Of a stretch of 64,000 bases of DNA, positions 13,621 through 22,973 are shown piece by piece (the stretch's first letter is position 1; each line of letters starts with the position of its first letter). The DNA comes from Luteibacter mycovicinus (lineage in GTDB: Bacteria > Pseudomonadota > Gammaproteobacteria > Xanthomonadales > Rhodanobacteraceae): assembly GCF_000745235.1 (NCBI RefSeq), contig NZ_JQNL01000001.1:2970001-3034000 (forward strand), written 5' to 3'. Made by a program: the position numbers and the translations under genes. The notes beneath the pieces are model-generated. The model had not been told where the DNA came from. It searched no databases and worked only from the letters and a program-made list of their open reading frames with translations.

Positions 13621-14736
13621 ATGATCGCCAACCTCTCCATGCGGATGAAGCGTTTCGGCCTGCGTCTTCTGAGCCGTCCGCGCCTCGACATTCCGCTGCT
13701 GCTGGCGCTGTTCATCCTGGCCTGCGTCGGCCTGACCACGCTGTACAGCGCGGGCAATGCCGATGCCAGTCTGGTGACGGGGCAGGCCATGCGCTTCGGT
13801 CTCGGTGCCGTGCTGCTGGTCGTCATCTCGCGGATTCCGCCGCCGGTGCTGCGCTCGTGGACACCCTGGCTGTACATGGGCAGCACCGCCTTGCTGGTCG
13901 TCGTCGCGATCCTGGGCGAGGGCCGCGGCGCCTATCGCTGGCTGGATCTGGGTGTCATGCGTTTCCAGCCGTCCGAACTGCTCAAGCTGACCATGCCGAT
14001 GATGGTCGCCTGGTACCTGCATCCCCGGCAGCTGCCGCCGAGCTGGAAGGACATCGCGGTGGTCGGTCTGCTGATCGCGGTGCCGGCCGGTCTGATCGCG
14101 AAGCAGCCCGACCTGGGCACGGCGCTGCTGGTGGCGGGAGCGGGTGCGTTCGCGCTGTTCCTTTCCGGCATGGCCTGGTGGCGCATCGGCCTGATCGTCG
14201 GCGCCGTGGGCGGCGCCATTCCCGTGGCCTGGCAGTTCCTGCACGAGTACCAGCGCAATCGCGTGCGCACCCTGCTGGATCCGGAATCCGACCCGCTGGG
14301 CAACGGCTGGCACATCATCCAGTCGAAGATCGCCGTCGGCTCCGGCGGCGTGTTCGGCAAGGGCTGGCAGCACAGTACGCAGTCGCGCCTGGAGTTCCTG
14401 CCCGAGCACACCACCGACTTCATCTTCGCGGTCTTCTCCGAGGAATTCGGCCTGATCGGCGTCATCGGCATCATGCTGCTGTACGCGTTCATCATCGGCC
14501 GCTGCCTGTGGATCGCGATGAACGCGCGCGACACGTACTCACGCCTGCTGGCCGGCGCCATCGGCATGAGTTTCTTCGTCTACGTGGCGGTCAACGGCGG
14601 CATGGTCGCGGGCATTCTGCCGGTGGTCGGCGTGCCCATGCCGCTGGTCAGTTACGGCGGTACGTCGGCCGTCTCGCTGCTGACGGGCTTCGGTGTGCTG
14701 ATGTCGATTCACGCCAATCGCAAGCTGCACGATTGA
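13621..14736 (+). CDS. rodA: peptidoglycan glycosyltransferase RodA (SEDS family)
   Basis: 371 aa, about ten membrane helices. SEDS glycosyltransferase that polymerises lipid II with PBP2. Family features include ILACVGLTTLYSAG, GAYRWLDLGVMRFQPSELLK, KQPDLGTALLV and the C-terminal GVPMPLVSYGGTS. ATG 13621 sits 10 bases after GGTGAGG; a GTG at 13615 overlapping the mrdA stop is an alternative. Its stop overlaps a possible ATG of the following lytic transglycosylase. Confidence 0.95.
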   Translation: MIANLSMRMKRFGLRLLSRPRLDIPLLLALFILACVGLTTLYSAGNADASLVTGQAMRFGLGAVLLVVISRIPPPVLRSWTPWLYMGSTALLVVVAILGEGRGAYRWLDLGVMRFQPSELLKLTMPMMVAWYLHPRQLPPSWKDIAVVGLLIAVPAGLIAKQPDLGTALLVAGAGAFALFLSGMAWWRIGLIVGAVGGAIPVAWQFLHEYQRNRVRTLLDPESDPLGNGWHIIQSKIAVGSGGVFGKGWQHSTQSRLEFLPEHTTDFIFAVFSEEFGLIGVIGIMLLYAFIIGRCLWIAMNARDTYSRLLAGAIGMSFFVYVAVNGGMVAGILPVVGVPMPLVSYGGTSAVSLLTGFGVLMSIHANRKLHD

Positions 14737-14798
14737 TGGCTGAACAGCGGCCGAAACGCGCCCCGGATGCGCCACAGCTGCGTGTTACCCTTCGGTGC

Positions 14799-15830
14799 AT
14801 GGATGAAGTTCTGACTGCGCGCCGCGCCCGACCCGCACGCCACCTCCCGCGCCTCGCTGGCGCGTTGATCGGTATCCCCCTGCTTTTCGCAGCGTCCGCG
14901 CATGCTGAGACGCATCCTGGCCAGGATGCGCTCGTGCGCGAGGTGGCGAAGGACACCGGCAAGAGCAAGGCCTCGCTGAACGCGTTGCTCGACAACGCGA
15001 AGAAGCAGCAGGCGATCCTCGACGCGATCAGCCGACCCGCCGAGGGCAAACCCTGGCGCGATTACCGTCCGATTTTTCTCACCGAGCAGCGGATCGCCGC
15101 CGGTGCCGCGTTTTACGAGGAACACCGCACGCTGCTCGACGGCATCGGCCGCAAGTACGGCGTGCCGCCGGAATACATCGTCGCCATCGTCGGTGTCGAA
15201 ACCTTCTACGGCAAGAACACCGGCAAGTGGAAGGTGATCGATGCGCTCACCACGCTCGCGTTCTACTACCCCAAGCGTGCGCCGTTCTTCCGCGAGCAGC
15301 TGAAAACGTTGCTCGAACTGCCGTCGAACCACCTGGGTGGGCCCGTCGACACGCTGACCGGCTCCTATGCCGGCGCACAGGGGTGGGGGCAGTTCATGCC
15401 TTCGTCCATCCGCGAATGGGGCGTGGATTACGACCACGACGGCCGTATCGACATGAAGGGCTCGATGGGCGACATCTTCGCCAGCATCGCCAACTACTTC
15501 GTCGAGCATGGCTGGGAGCGTGGGGGTCCCGTGGCGGCGCGTGCGCAGCCCGATACGCGCGTGCGCGCGCCCGACGTCCCGAAGGACTGGCGCCCCGTGG
15601 CGCCGGTGGAATCGTTCGTCGCCGACGGCTTCGCGCCCGTGCAGCATCTCAACCCGGGTCGCGACGCACAGCTGGTGCGTCTCGACGGGCCGTCGGGTGA
15701 CGAGTACTGGTTCACCTTCCAGAATTTCTACGTGATCACCACCTACAACCGCAGCCCGATGTACGCCATGGCCGTGAACCAGCTGGCGCAGGCCATCCGC
15801 GAGCGCGCCGGCGGACCCGCCCCGCGATGA
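14799..15830 (+). CDS. mltB: membrane-bound lytic murein transglycosylase B
   Basis: 343 aa. An N-terminal signal region (basic ARRARPARH, then a hydrophobic stretch ending SAHA), followed by the SLT_2/MltB domain: VGVETFYGKNTGKWKVIDALTTLAF with the catalytic Glu, and GSYAGAQGWGQFMPSSIREWGVDYDHDGRIDM. It cleaves peptidoglycan glycan strands to 1,6-anhydro products. No lipobox Cys is visible, so it may be soluble periplasmic. ATG 14799 is picked for the signal peptide; an ATG at 14736 overlapping the rodA stop would add 21 residues. Confidence 0.92.
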   Translation: MDEVLTARRARPARHLPRLAGALIGIPLLFAASAHAETHPGQDALVREVAKDTGKSKASLNALLDNAKKQQAILDAISRPAEGKPWRDYRPIFLTEQRIAAGAAFYEEHRTLLDGIGRKYGVPPEYIVAIVGVETFYGKNTGKWKVIDALTTLAFYYPKRAPFFREQLKTLLELPSNHLGGPVDTLTGSYAGAQGWGQFMPSSIREWGVDYDHDGRIDMKGSMGDIFASIANYFVEHGWERGGPVAARAQPDTRVRAPDVPKDWRPVAPVESFVADGFAPVQHLNPGRDAQLVRLDGPSGDEYWFTFQNFYVITTYNRSPMYAMAVNQLAQAIRERAGGPAPR

Positions 15831-15860
15831 GGCATCGCGCCGGAACGGCGGCGATGCAGG

Positions 15861-15884
15861 GTAGGAGCGCGCCCTGCGCGCGAC
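15861..15884 (+). repeat. REP element upstream of rlpA
   Basis: Plus-oriented copy of the GTAGGAGCGCG family, 31 bases after the mltB stop. With the inverted copy at 15943-15965 it forms a head-to-head pair around the rlpA start region. Confidence 0.82.
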
Positions 15885-15925
15885 ATCCTTTCGCGTCGTG
15901 TTCCGGTGTTGGGCGTGTGCTCTCG

Positions 15926-17164
15926 ATGGCTGCCAGGGGGTATCGCGCGCGGGGCGCGATCCTGCGGGTTGCCGCTGTCCTGCTGGTCGCGTTGTTGCTC
16001 AGCGCCTGCGGCGGCTCGAAAAATACTCGCCCGGCCTCGCGTGGCGGTAGCAGTGGCGGTTCCTCATCCTCATCGCGCGGCGGCTACGACGACATCCGCA
16101 AGTCGCAGGGCTCCCGCTATCGGTCCAGTTCCGACAGCGTGCCGACCGAGATTCCGGATGTCAGCAAGCTCCCGGAGCCGGTGCCTAAGGTCGAGCCACG
16201 CTCGCTCTACGGCAACAAGAGCCCGTATTCCGTGCTCGGTCAGACCTACAACGTGCTGCCCTCGCCGCGCGGTTACGTCGAGCGCGGCATCGCCTCGTTC
16301 TACGGCAACAAGTTCCACGGCTACAAGACCTCGAGCCTCGAGGAATACGACATGTATCAGTTCTCCGGCGCGCACAAGACGTTGCCGCTGCCGAGCTACG
16401 CACGTGTCACCAACCTCGAGAACGGCAAGACGGTCATCGTCCGCATCAACGATCGCGGTCCGTTCCACGAGAACCGGATCATCGATCTGTCCTTCGCCGC
16501 GGCCGTGAAGATCGGTGTCTGGCCGAAGGGCACGGGTCTGGTCGAAGTCCGCGCGATCGATCCGACGGAAGCCAACAGCGATCGCGGCGCGCCGTACGTC
16601 AACACGGCGCCGAAACCCGCGCCGATCACCGCGCCCCCGCCGCCGCGGGTGGTCGCCAGCGCGGCCGCTTCCGCGCCGGTCGGCGCGCGTCCCGCGTCCA
16701 CGCCCGAGCGCGCGCTGGCGCCGCGCGCACCGTCGCAGGATATCGATGCCCCGGTCGGTGGAGCGGCGGTCGCTGGCGTCAGCCCCGCCGAGGGGCATGT
16801 GCCCGGCATGACCGGGGTGTCGCCGACCGAGGCGCTGCCGCCCCTCGCGGGCGCGGGCACCGGGACAGGCGCCAAAGCCCCGGCTTCCAGCCCCTCCCGT
16901 GCCCCGGTCACCGCGCCCGTGGTCGGCAAACCCACCATCTATCTTCAGGTCGGCGCCTTCTCGGATGCCGCCAATGCCAACCGCGTCGCCGACCAGCTGA
17001 ACAAGGCTGGCCTTGGCCCTGTCAGTGTGATCGAGACCGCCGTCGGCGGCCGCAGCGTGCGCCGGGTCCGGGTCGGGCCCATGGCTGACGTCGATACGGC
17101 CGACCGCGTGACGGACCAGATCGCTGGCATGGGTCTGCCCCGCCCCTCGGTCGCGGTAGACTGA
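15926..17164 (+). CDS. rlpA: septal ring lytic transglycosylase RlpA, lipoprotein with SPOR domain
   Basis: 412 aa. The signal peptide ends in the lipobox LLSAC, so it is predicted lipid-anchored. After a Ser/Gly-rich linker comes the RlpA double-psi beta barrel: GIASFYGNKFHGYKTSSLEEYDMY and VRINDRGPFHENRIIDLS. The catalytic Asp of NDRGPF is present. A long Pro/Ala linker leads to a C-terminal SPOR domain (about 335-412, IYLQVGAFSDAANANRVADQL), which binds denuded glycans at the septum. I start at ATG 15926; the first codons overlap a REP-like sequence. Confidence 0.9.
   Translation: MAARGYRARGAILRVAAVLLVALLLSACGGSKNTRPASRGGSSGGSSSSSRGGYDDIRKSQGSRYRSSSDSVPTEIPDVSKLPEPVPKVEPRSLYGNKSPYSVLGQTYNVLPSPRGYVERGIASFYGNKFHGYKTSSLEEYDMYQFSGAHKTLPLPSYARVTNLENGKTVIVRINDRGPFHENRIIDLSFAAAVKIGVWPKGTGLVEVRAIDPTEANSDRGAPYVNTAPKPAPITAPPPPRVVASAAASAPVGARPASTPERALAPRAPSQDIDAPVGGAAVAGVSPAEGHVPGMTGVSPTEALPPLAGAGTGTGAKAPASSPSRAPVTAPVVGKPTIYLQVGAFSDAANANRVADQLNKAGLGPVSVIETAVGGRSVRRVRVGPMADVDTADRVTDQIAGMGLPRPSVAVD
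15943..15965 (-). repeat. REP-like sequence inside the rlpA signal-peptide codons
   Basis: TCGCGCGCGGGGCGCG followed by ATCCTGC matches the minus-oriented REP with one or two changes. It lies over rlpA codons 6-14, which read YRARGAILR, the basic n-region of the signal peptide. It forms an inverted pair with the copy at 15861-15884. Confidence 0.7.
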
Positions 17165-17203
17165 CCTTCTTTTTTTGTTGCATTTGACTGGACCGTTGAA
17201 ACG

Positions 17204-18421
17204 ATGAAGCTTCTGCCTCGCTCCCTGTTCGCTTTTGCCGCCGCCGCGCTCGTCGCGGGTGTCGCGGCGCAGCAGCCCCCCCGTCCGCCCGTCGTGCCGC
17301 GCCCGGTGGTGCCCGAGGCGCCGGTGCCGCCGCCGCCGGACGTCGAGGGCAAGAGCTGGGTGCTGATGGACTACAACACCGGGCAGATCATCGCGTCGAA
17401 GGACATGGACGTGCAGCTCGAGCCGGCCTCGATCACCAAGATCATGACCGACTACGTCGTCTCGGCCGAGCTGGGCAACGGCAAGATCCACAACGAAGAT
17501 CCGGTCACCATCAGCGAGAACGCCTGGCGCGGCGGCGGCGCCAGCACCGACGGCTCCACCAGCTTCCTCAAGCTCAACAGCCAGGTGAAGCTGAAAGACC
17601 TGCTCTACGGCATGATCATCCAGTCCGGTAACGACGCCGCCATCGCGCTGGCCGAACACACCGCGGGCTCGGAGCCGGCCTTTGCCAATCTGATGAACGC
17701 GTACGCCAAGCAGCTGGGCATGACGCATTCGCAGTTCCAGAACGCCTCCGGTTATCCGGTCGCCAACCACTACACCACCGCGCACGACATCGCGATCCTG
17801 TCCCGCGCGCTCATCCACGACTTCCCCGAGGACTACGCGATCTCGGCCGTCAAGGAGTTCGAGTGGAACGGCATCAAGCAGCACAACCGCAACCTGCTGC
17901 TGTGGCGCGACAACACCGTCGACGGTATCAAGACCGGTCACACCGCGGCGGCAGGCTACTGCCTGGCGGCGTCGGCCAAGCAGGGTGACGCCCGCATGAT
18001 CGCCATCATCATGGGCGCCAACAGCGAGAAGGGCCGTGCGGATGCCGCGCTGGCGCTGCTCAATTACGGTTTCCGCTTCTTCGAGAGCCATAAGCTCTAC
18101 GAAGCCAACAAGCCGCTGGCCACGCCCAAGCTGTGGAAGGGCGCCGAGAACACCATCCCGCTCGGTGTTGCCGAAGACGCGATGGTGTCGGTCAAGCGCG
18201 GCGACTACGACAAGCTCAAGGCCAACCTCGACATCCCCTCGACCCTGATCGCCCCGTTCAAGAAGGGCCAGCAGGTCGGCACGCTGCGCGTGACGCTCGA
18301 CGGCCAGCCGGTGCTCACCGCGCCGCTCGTGGCCCTGAACGACGCGCCCGAAGGCGGCTTCTTCTCGCGCCTGTGGGACACGATCATGCTGTGGTTCCAC
18401 AGCGACGGCGACAAGAAGTAA
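17204..18421 (+). CDS. dacA: D-alanyl-D-alanine carboxypeptidase (PBP5/6 family)
   Basis: 405 aa. Signal peptide residues 1-22, a Pro-rich linker, then an S11 peptidase domain with SxxK (Ser76-Ile-Thr-Lys79), SxN (QSGNDAA) and KTG (GIKTGHTAAAGYC). A C-terminal PBP5-like beta domain is followed by an amphipathic membrane anchor (FSRLWDTIMLWFHSDGDKK). It trims the terminal D-Ala of pentapeptides in the periplasm. It lies 39 bases after rlpA and 13 bases before the DUF493 gene, the conserved dacA-ybeD-lipB-lipA order. Confidence 0.95.
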   Translation: MKLLPRSLFAFAAAALVAGVAAQQPPRPPVVPRPVVPEAPVPPPPDVEGKSWVLMDYNTGQIIASKDMDVQLEPASITKIMTDYVVSAELGNGKIHNEDPVTISENAWRGGGASTDGSTSFLKLNSQVKLKDLLYGMIIQSGNDAAIALAEHTAGSEPAFANLMNAYAKQLGMTHSQFQNASGYPVANHYTTAHDIAILSRALIHDFPEDYAISAVKEFEWNGIKQHNRNLLLWRDNTVDGIKTGHTAAAGYCLAASAKQGDARMIAIIMGANSEKGRADAALALLNYGFRFFESHKLYEANKPLATPKLWKGAENTIPLGVAEDAMVSVKRGDYDKLKANLDIPSTLIAPFKKGQQVGTLRVTLDGQPVLTAPLVALNDAPEGGFFSRLWDTIMLWFHSDGDKK

Positions 18422-18434
18422 GAGGGCTCGGGCG

Positions 18435-18725
18435 ATGAAGGAAATCGACTTCACTGACGCGCAGAAAGACGGCAAGGGCTTCCAGTTCCCGGGCGAGTTC
18501 GAGATCACCGCGATCGGCAACGCCAATGCGGGTCTGGACAAGCACGTGCCGGCCTTGCTCCACGGTGTCGGCCTCGAAGTACTGCACGAGACACTGTCGA
18601 CCAAGCTGACCCCGGCCGGCAATTACCAGTCGGTGACGGTGAGCTTCGTCGCGCCGACGCGCGAGAAGTACCTCGAGGCGCATAGCACCTTGCGTGCGGA
18701 CGAGAATATTCGCTTCACGATGTGA
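18435..18725 (+). CDS. ybeD: DUF493/YbeD family protein
   Basis: 96 aa, the usual size. It starts MKEIDFTDAQKDGKGFQFPG and contains the FPGEFEITAIG stretch and a C-terminal LRADENIRFTM. YbeD has an ACT-like ferredoxin fold; it is conserved between dacA and lipB and its role is not established. A REP palindrome follows, before lipB. Confidence 0.9.
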   Translation: MKEIDFTDAQKDGKGFQFPGEFEITAIGNANAGLDKHVPALLHGVGLEVLHETLSTKLTPAGNYQSVTVSFVAPTREKYLEAHSTLRADENIRFTM

Positions 18726-18738
18726 TCCGGGCATGCCC

Positions 18739-18769
18739 CTGTAGGAGCGCGCGGGGCGCGCTCCTACAG
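18739..18769. repeat. compact palindromic REP between ybeD and lipB
   Basis: CTGTAGGAGCGCGC followed by GGGGCGCGCTCCTACAG minus its overlap forms a nearly perfect palindrome, as if two inverted REP halves were fused. It sits in the 110-base gap between ybeD and lipB and could act as an mRNA-stabilising or attenuating hairpin. Confidence 0.82.
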
Positions 18770-18835
18770 GGGGCTATCCTTGTTTAGCGCGGGCATCGCC
18801 CACAATTCCTCGGCATCCCCTCCGACCCCATCCTC

Positions 18836-19504
18836 ATGACCCACCCCCTCAACGTCCGCCGGCTGGGGCGCGTCCCCTACGAATCCACCTGGAAGGCCAT
18901 GAGCGCCTTCACCGACAACCGCACCGACGACACGGTCGACGAGCTGTGGCTGCTGGAGCACGATCCTGTCTTTACGCTGGGACAGGCCGGCAAGGAGGAG
19001 CACGTGCTGGCGGCGGGGGATATCCCGGTGGTCCGCGTGGATCGCGGCGGTCAGGTGACCTATCACGGGCCCGGCCAGATCGTGGCCTACCCGATGATCG
19101 ACCTGCGCCGTGTCGGGGTGGGCGTGCGTGAGCTGGTCTGCCGCATCGAGCAGGCCATCATCGATACTCTGGGCGAATGGAACATCGGCGCCGAACGTCA
19201 GGAAGGCGCGCCCGGCGTCTACGTGGCTGGTGCCAAAGTGGCCGCCCTTGGCCTGCGCATCCGCCGCGGCTGCAGCTTCCACGGGCTGGCCTTCAACGTG
19301 GACATGGATCTCGAGCCCTACCACCGCATCAATCCCTGCGGGTACAAGGGTTTGGAAGTCACCCAGGTGCTAGACTTGGGCGGTCCGTCGCGGTTGGTGG
19401 ACGTGGAAGACGTCCTGGTACAGGAATTCTGTAAGCAGTTCGGCTTCCATGCCGTCGCCGCCGACTCCACTCTCCCCGAACTCCCCGCCCGCGTCGCGGT
19501 CTGA
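18836..19504 (+). CDS. lipB: octanoyl-ACP:protein N-octanoyltransferase
   Basis: 222 aa, normal for LipB. It transfers octanoate from acyl carrier protein to lipoyl-domain lysines in the cytoplasm, the first step of lipoate assembly. Motifs: [17 protein letters not shown] (residues 70-86), catalytic Lys134 in [11 protein letters not shown], and acyl-thioester Cys168 in INPCGYKG. Its product is completed by LipA, encoded 13 bases downstream. Likely targets in the window are the lipoyl domains of AceF and Lpd. Confidence 0.96.
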   Translation: MTHPLNVRRLGRVPYESTWKAMSAFTDNRTDDTVDELWLLEHDPVFTLGQAGKEEHVLAAGDIPVVRVDRGGQVTYHGPGQIVAYPMIDLRRVGVGVRELVCRIEQAIIDTLGEWNIGAERQEGAPGVYVAGAKVAALGLRIRRGCSFHGLAFNVDMDLEPYHRINPCGYKGLEVTQVLDLGGPSRLVDVEDVLVQEFCKQFGFHAVAADSTLPELPARVAV

Positions 19505-19517
19505 GGACGTAGCCGTT

Positions 19518-20516
19518 ATGAGCCAAACCTCCGCCACTCCCTCCCGCAGCATCCCCATCGCCGTCGTCGACAAGCCGGGCGAGAAGATGCTGGGCAACGA
19601 CAAGATCGCGCTCAACCGTGCGGGCTTCGATACGAACGTGCCCGTCCTGCGCAAGCCGGGCTGGATCCGCGTCCGCCTGCCGCAGGGCAACGCGGTGCAG
19701 CAGCTGAAGGCGCGCCTGCGCGAAAACTCGCTGGTCACGGTCTGCGAGGAAGCCTCCTGCCCGAATATCCACGAGTGCTTCTCCAAGGGCACCGCCACCT
19801 TCATGATCCTCGGTGAGGTCTGCACCCGTCGCTGCTCATTCTGCGATGTGGCCCACGGCCGCCCGCAGCCGCCTGACCCGCTGGAACCGGCGCGCCTGGC
19901 CGAGACCATCCGCGACATGCGCCTGAAGTACGTGGTGATCACCTCGGTGGACCGCGACGACCTGCGCGACGGCGGTGCCGAGCATTTCGCTTCGTGCATC
20001 CGTGCCGTTCGCCATGCCAGCCCCAACATCCGCATCGAGATCCTGACCCCGGATTTCCGCGGCAAGGGCCGGATGGAGCGCGCGCTCGAGGTCATGAAGG
20101 ACTTCCCGCCGGACGTCTTCAACCACAATCTCGAGACCGTCCCGCACCTCTACCGCGAAGTGCGCCCGGGCGCGGATTACCAGTGGTCGCTGGACCTGCT
20201 CAAGCGCTTCAAGGCGCAGCATCCCGAAGTGCCGACCAAGTCCGGCATCATGCTGGGCCTGGGCGAAACGATGGAGCAGGTGCTCGAGACCATGCGCGAT
20301 CTACGTAACCATGACGTGGACATGATCACCATCGGCCAGTACCTGCAGCCGACCGCGCATCACCATCCGGTGGTCCGTTACTGGACGCCGGACGAGTTCG
20401 AGGCGCTGCGCGTCGCGGGCGAAGAGATGGGCTTCGGCCATGTCGCTTCCGGCCCGTTAGTGCGATCCTCCTACCATGCCGACCTGATGGCTCACGCCGC
20501 CGGTGTCGTCGAATAA
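19518..20516 (+). CDS. lipA: lipoyl synthase (radical SAM)
   Basis: 332 aa. It inserts two sulfurs into protein-bound octanoyl groups. Both [4Fe-4S] clusters are recognisable: the auxiliary cluster at Cys76, Cys81, Cys87 ([13 protein letters not shown]) and the radical-SAM cluster CTRRCSFC (Cys102, 106, 109). The C-terminal [10 protein letters not shown] supplies the conserved Ser that ligates the auxiliary cluster. ATG 19518 lies 11 bases after GAGGA. Last gene of the conserved cluster. Confidence 0.97.
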   Translation: MSQTSATPSRSIPIAVVDKPGEKMLGNDKIALNRAGFDTNVPVLRKPGWIRVRLPQGNAVQQLKARLRENSLVTVCEEASCPNIHECFSKGTATFMILGEVCTRRCSFCDVAHGRPQPPDPLEPARLAETIRDMRLKYVVITSVDRDDLRDGGAEHFASCIRAVRHASPNIRIEILTPDFRGKGRMERALEVMKDFPPDVFNHNLETVPHLYREVRPGADYQWSLDLLKRFKAQHPEVPTKSGIMLGLGETMEQVLETMRDLRNHDVDMITIGQYLQPTAHHHPVVRYWTPDEFEALRVAGEEMGFGHVASGPLVRSSYHADLMAHAAGVVE

Positions 20517-20547
20517 ACGATTTGAAGCACTCCGAGGCTGCGACTAC

Positions 20548-22869
20548 ATGACCCTTCGTCCCGCGTTCGCTCTCCTGCTTGCCCTCTCGGCAGCAGGCGT
20601 CCAGGCCCAGACCGCTAAGCCGCAGCCGGACACAGCGCCCGCGACCAAGCCGGCCGCACCGCAGCCGAAGGACGCGTCGGAAGCTGCGACCTCGCCCGAG
20701 CCGCAGCGTAAGGAATCCACCCTGCCGCTGAAGGCCACGCCGGCCGAAGCGCAGGCCTCGCAGCTGTCGGCGCGCTTCCTCACGCGCTTCCACTATCAGG
20801 CCCAGCCGCTCGACGACGCTATGTCGGCCAAGATCTACAAGGCCTACATCGAGTCGCTCGACAGCGAGAAAGTCTTCTTCACGCAGGAAGATCTGGCCAA
20901 GTTCGAGCCGATGAAGACCCAGCTCGACGACGCCATCTGGAACCAGGACCTGACCGCGCCGTTCTCGGTGTTCAACCTGTACATCACGCGCGCGGTCGAC
21001 CGCATGAACTACGCGCGCAGCCTGCTGGCCAAGGGCTTCGACTTCAGCGGCAACGAAAGCTTCAACTTCGACCGCAAGAAGGCCGCCGCCCCGAAGAACC
21101 AGGCCGAGCTCGACGACGTGTGGCGCAAGCGCACCATGAACGACTGGCTGCGCCTGAAGCTCGCCGGTAAGACCGACGACGAGATCCGCAAGACGCTCGA
21201 TAAGCGCTACGCCACGTACATCTCGCGCGTGCGCCAGCTGGATAACGAGGACGCGACGCAGGCCTTCATGACCGCGTACGCCAACTCGACCGACCCGCAC
21301 ACCGATTACCTCGGCCCCCGCGCCGCCGACCAGTTCGACATCGCCATGCGTCTGTCGCTGGAAGGCATCGGCGCGGTGCTGCAGGCACGCGACGACTACA
21401 CCACCATCCGCGAGCTCGTCCCCGGCGGCCCGGCCATCAAGTCCGGCAAGATGAAGGCGGGCGACCGCATCGTCGCCATCGGTCAGGGCGAAACCGGTCC
21501 CATGGTCGACGTGGTCGGCTGGCGCCAGGACGACGTGGTCAAGCTGATCCGCGGCAAGAAGGACACCACCGTCCGCATCGAGATTCTTCCCGCCGATGCC
21601 GGCGTCGACGGCAAGCACAACGTCGTGACGCTCGTCCGCAAGAAGGTCACGATGGAAGAGCAGGCCGCCAAGTCCAAGGTCATCGACGTCAAGGACGGCG
21701 ATGTCACGCGCAAGATCGGCGTGATCGACCTGCCCACGTTCTATCAGGACTTCGGCGCCCGCCGTAACGGCGACGCCAACTTCAAGAGCGCCACGCGCGA
21801 CGTGTCCAAGCTGCTCACCGAGCTGAAGGCGCAGAAGGTGGACGGCATCATCATGGACCTGCGCAATAACGGCGGCGGTTCGCTGTCGGAAGCCACCGAG
21901 CTCACCGGTCTGTTCATCGACACCGGCCCGGTCGTGCAGGTGCGTGACGCGCGCGGCCAGATCGACGCGCAGGGCGACGACGTCCCGGGCATGTCGTGGG
22001 ACGGCCCGATGGCGGTCATGGTCAACCGCGGTTCGGCGTCGGCCTCGGAAATTTTCGCGGCGGCCATCCAGGACTACGGCCGCGGCATCATCATCGGTGA
22101 GCCGACCTTCGGTAAGGGCACCGTGCAGAACCTGGTCGACCTCGACCGTTTCGGCAAGGCGCAGACCGGTGAAGACGCCAAGTACGGCGAGCTGAAGATG
22201 ACGATCGCGGAATTCATCCGCATCAATGGCGACAGCACGCAGCTGCATGGCGTGACACCGGACGTCCAGTTCCCGCAGAACGGCGATGCGAAGGAATTCG
22301 GTGAGTCGACCTATGACAATGCGCTGCCGTGGCGTCATATCGACCCGGCTGACTACAAGCCGGTCGCCGACCTCAAGCCGATCATCGGTCCGCTCAACCA
22401 GAAGCACGACGCACGCGTCGCCACCTCGCCCGCGTGGAAGCTGATGCTGGACGAACTCGCCCAGTACAAGAAGCTGCGTGACAAGACCGACATCTCGCTC
22501 AACTTCGCCGCCCGTCAGGCCGAGCGTAAGCAGTACGACGCGCTGCAGACCGACTTCCGCAATCGTCGCAAGGCGATCTTCGGTGGCGATGGCAGCGCGG
22601 CGGATCCGAACGACGACGACACCACCGGTGACGATGGCCTCAACGCCAACGAGCGCAGCCTGAAGTCGGAGATCAAGCAGGAAGCCGACGCGAAGAAGGC
22701 CAAGGACACGCCGCTGGACGAAGCCGCGCACATCGTCAGCGACGAAGTGGCGCTGATCAAGGCGGACCCGAAGGTCGCCGCCGAGGTGCTTCCGTACGGC
22801 GGCAGGAAGATCGACACCCCGCAGACGGCGCAGGTGCCGACCAAGCCGGCGGCTACCAGCACGCCGTAA
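20548..22869 (+). CDS. prc: carboxy-terminal (tail-specific) processing protease, S41 family
   Basis: 773 aa, long Prc/Tsp-type. Signal peptide ending VQAQ, a Pro/Ala-rich spacer, an N-terminal helical domain, a PDZ domain (about 270-350, GIGAVLQARDDYTTIRELVPGG), and an S41 catalytic core with the Ser-Lys dyad: Ser in NRGSASASEIFAAA and Lys in EPTFGKGTVQNL. A C-terminal DUF3340-like region follows. It degrades periplasmic proteins and peptidoglycan hydrolases in other bacteria. A strong terminator follows 3 bases after the stop. Confidence 0.94.
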   Translation: MTLRPAFALLLALSAAGVQAQTAKPQPDTAPATKPAAPQPKDASEAATSPEPQRKESTLPLKATPAEAQASQLSARFLTRFHYQAQPLDDAMSAKIYKAYIESLDSEKVFFTQEDLAKFEPMKTQLDDAIWNQDLTAPFSVFNLYITRAVDRMNYARSLLAKGFDFSGNESFNFDRKKAAAPKNQAELDDVWRKRTMNDWLRLKLAGKTDDEIRKTLDKRYATYISRVRQLDNEDATQAFMTAYANSTDPHTDYLGPRAADQFDIAMRLSLEGIGAVLQARDDYTTIRELVPGGPAIKSGKMKAGDRIVAIGQGETGPMVDVVGWRQDDVVKLIRGKKDTTVRIEILPADAGVDGKHNVVTLVRKKVTMEEQAAKSKVIDVKDGDVTRKIGVIDLPTFYQDFGARRNGDANFKSATRDVSKLLTELKAQKVDGIIMDLRNNGGGSLSEATELTGLFIDTGPVVQVRDARGQIDAQGDDVPGMSWDGPMAVMVNRGSASASEIFAAAIQDYGRGIIIGEPTFGKGTVQNLVDLDRFGKAQTGEDAKYGELKMTIAEFIRINGDSTQLHGVTPDVQFPQNGDAKEFGESTYDNALPWRHIDPADYKPVADLKPIIGPLNQKHDARVATSPAWKLMLDELAQYKKLRDKTDISLNFAARQAERKQYDALQTDFRNRRKAIFGGDGSAADPNDDDTTGDDGLNANERSLKSEIKQEADAKKAKDTPLDEAAHIVSDEVALIKADPKVAAEVLPYGGRKIDTPQTAQVPTKPAATSTP

Positions 22870-22871
22870 CG

Positions 22872-22898
22872 AAAAAGGCGCCGAAAGGCGCCTTTTTT
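22872..22898 (+). terminator. Rho-independent terminator after prc
   Basis: GGCGCC pairs with GGCGCC around a GAAA loop, flanked by A5 upstream and T6 downstream. It lies immediately after the prc stop codon. Confidence 0.92.
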
Positions 22899-22973
22899 GT
22901 GCCTGGAAACCACCTTTTCACTTCGTCGCTGCTAGCCTCGTCGCGCACTTTTCCACCGTCCAAAGGCAGCCCC

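Noticed and set aside
13212..15830. A single very large gene spanning mrdA end, rodA and mltB in one frame
   Set aside because: The first part is the shadow of mrdA and rodA in another frame; only the section from about 14799 (MltB) has family motifs.
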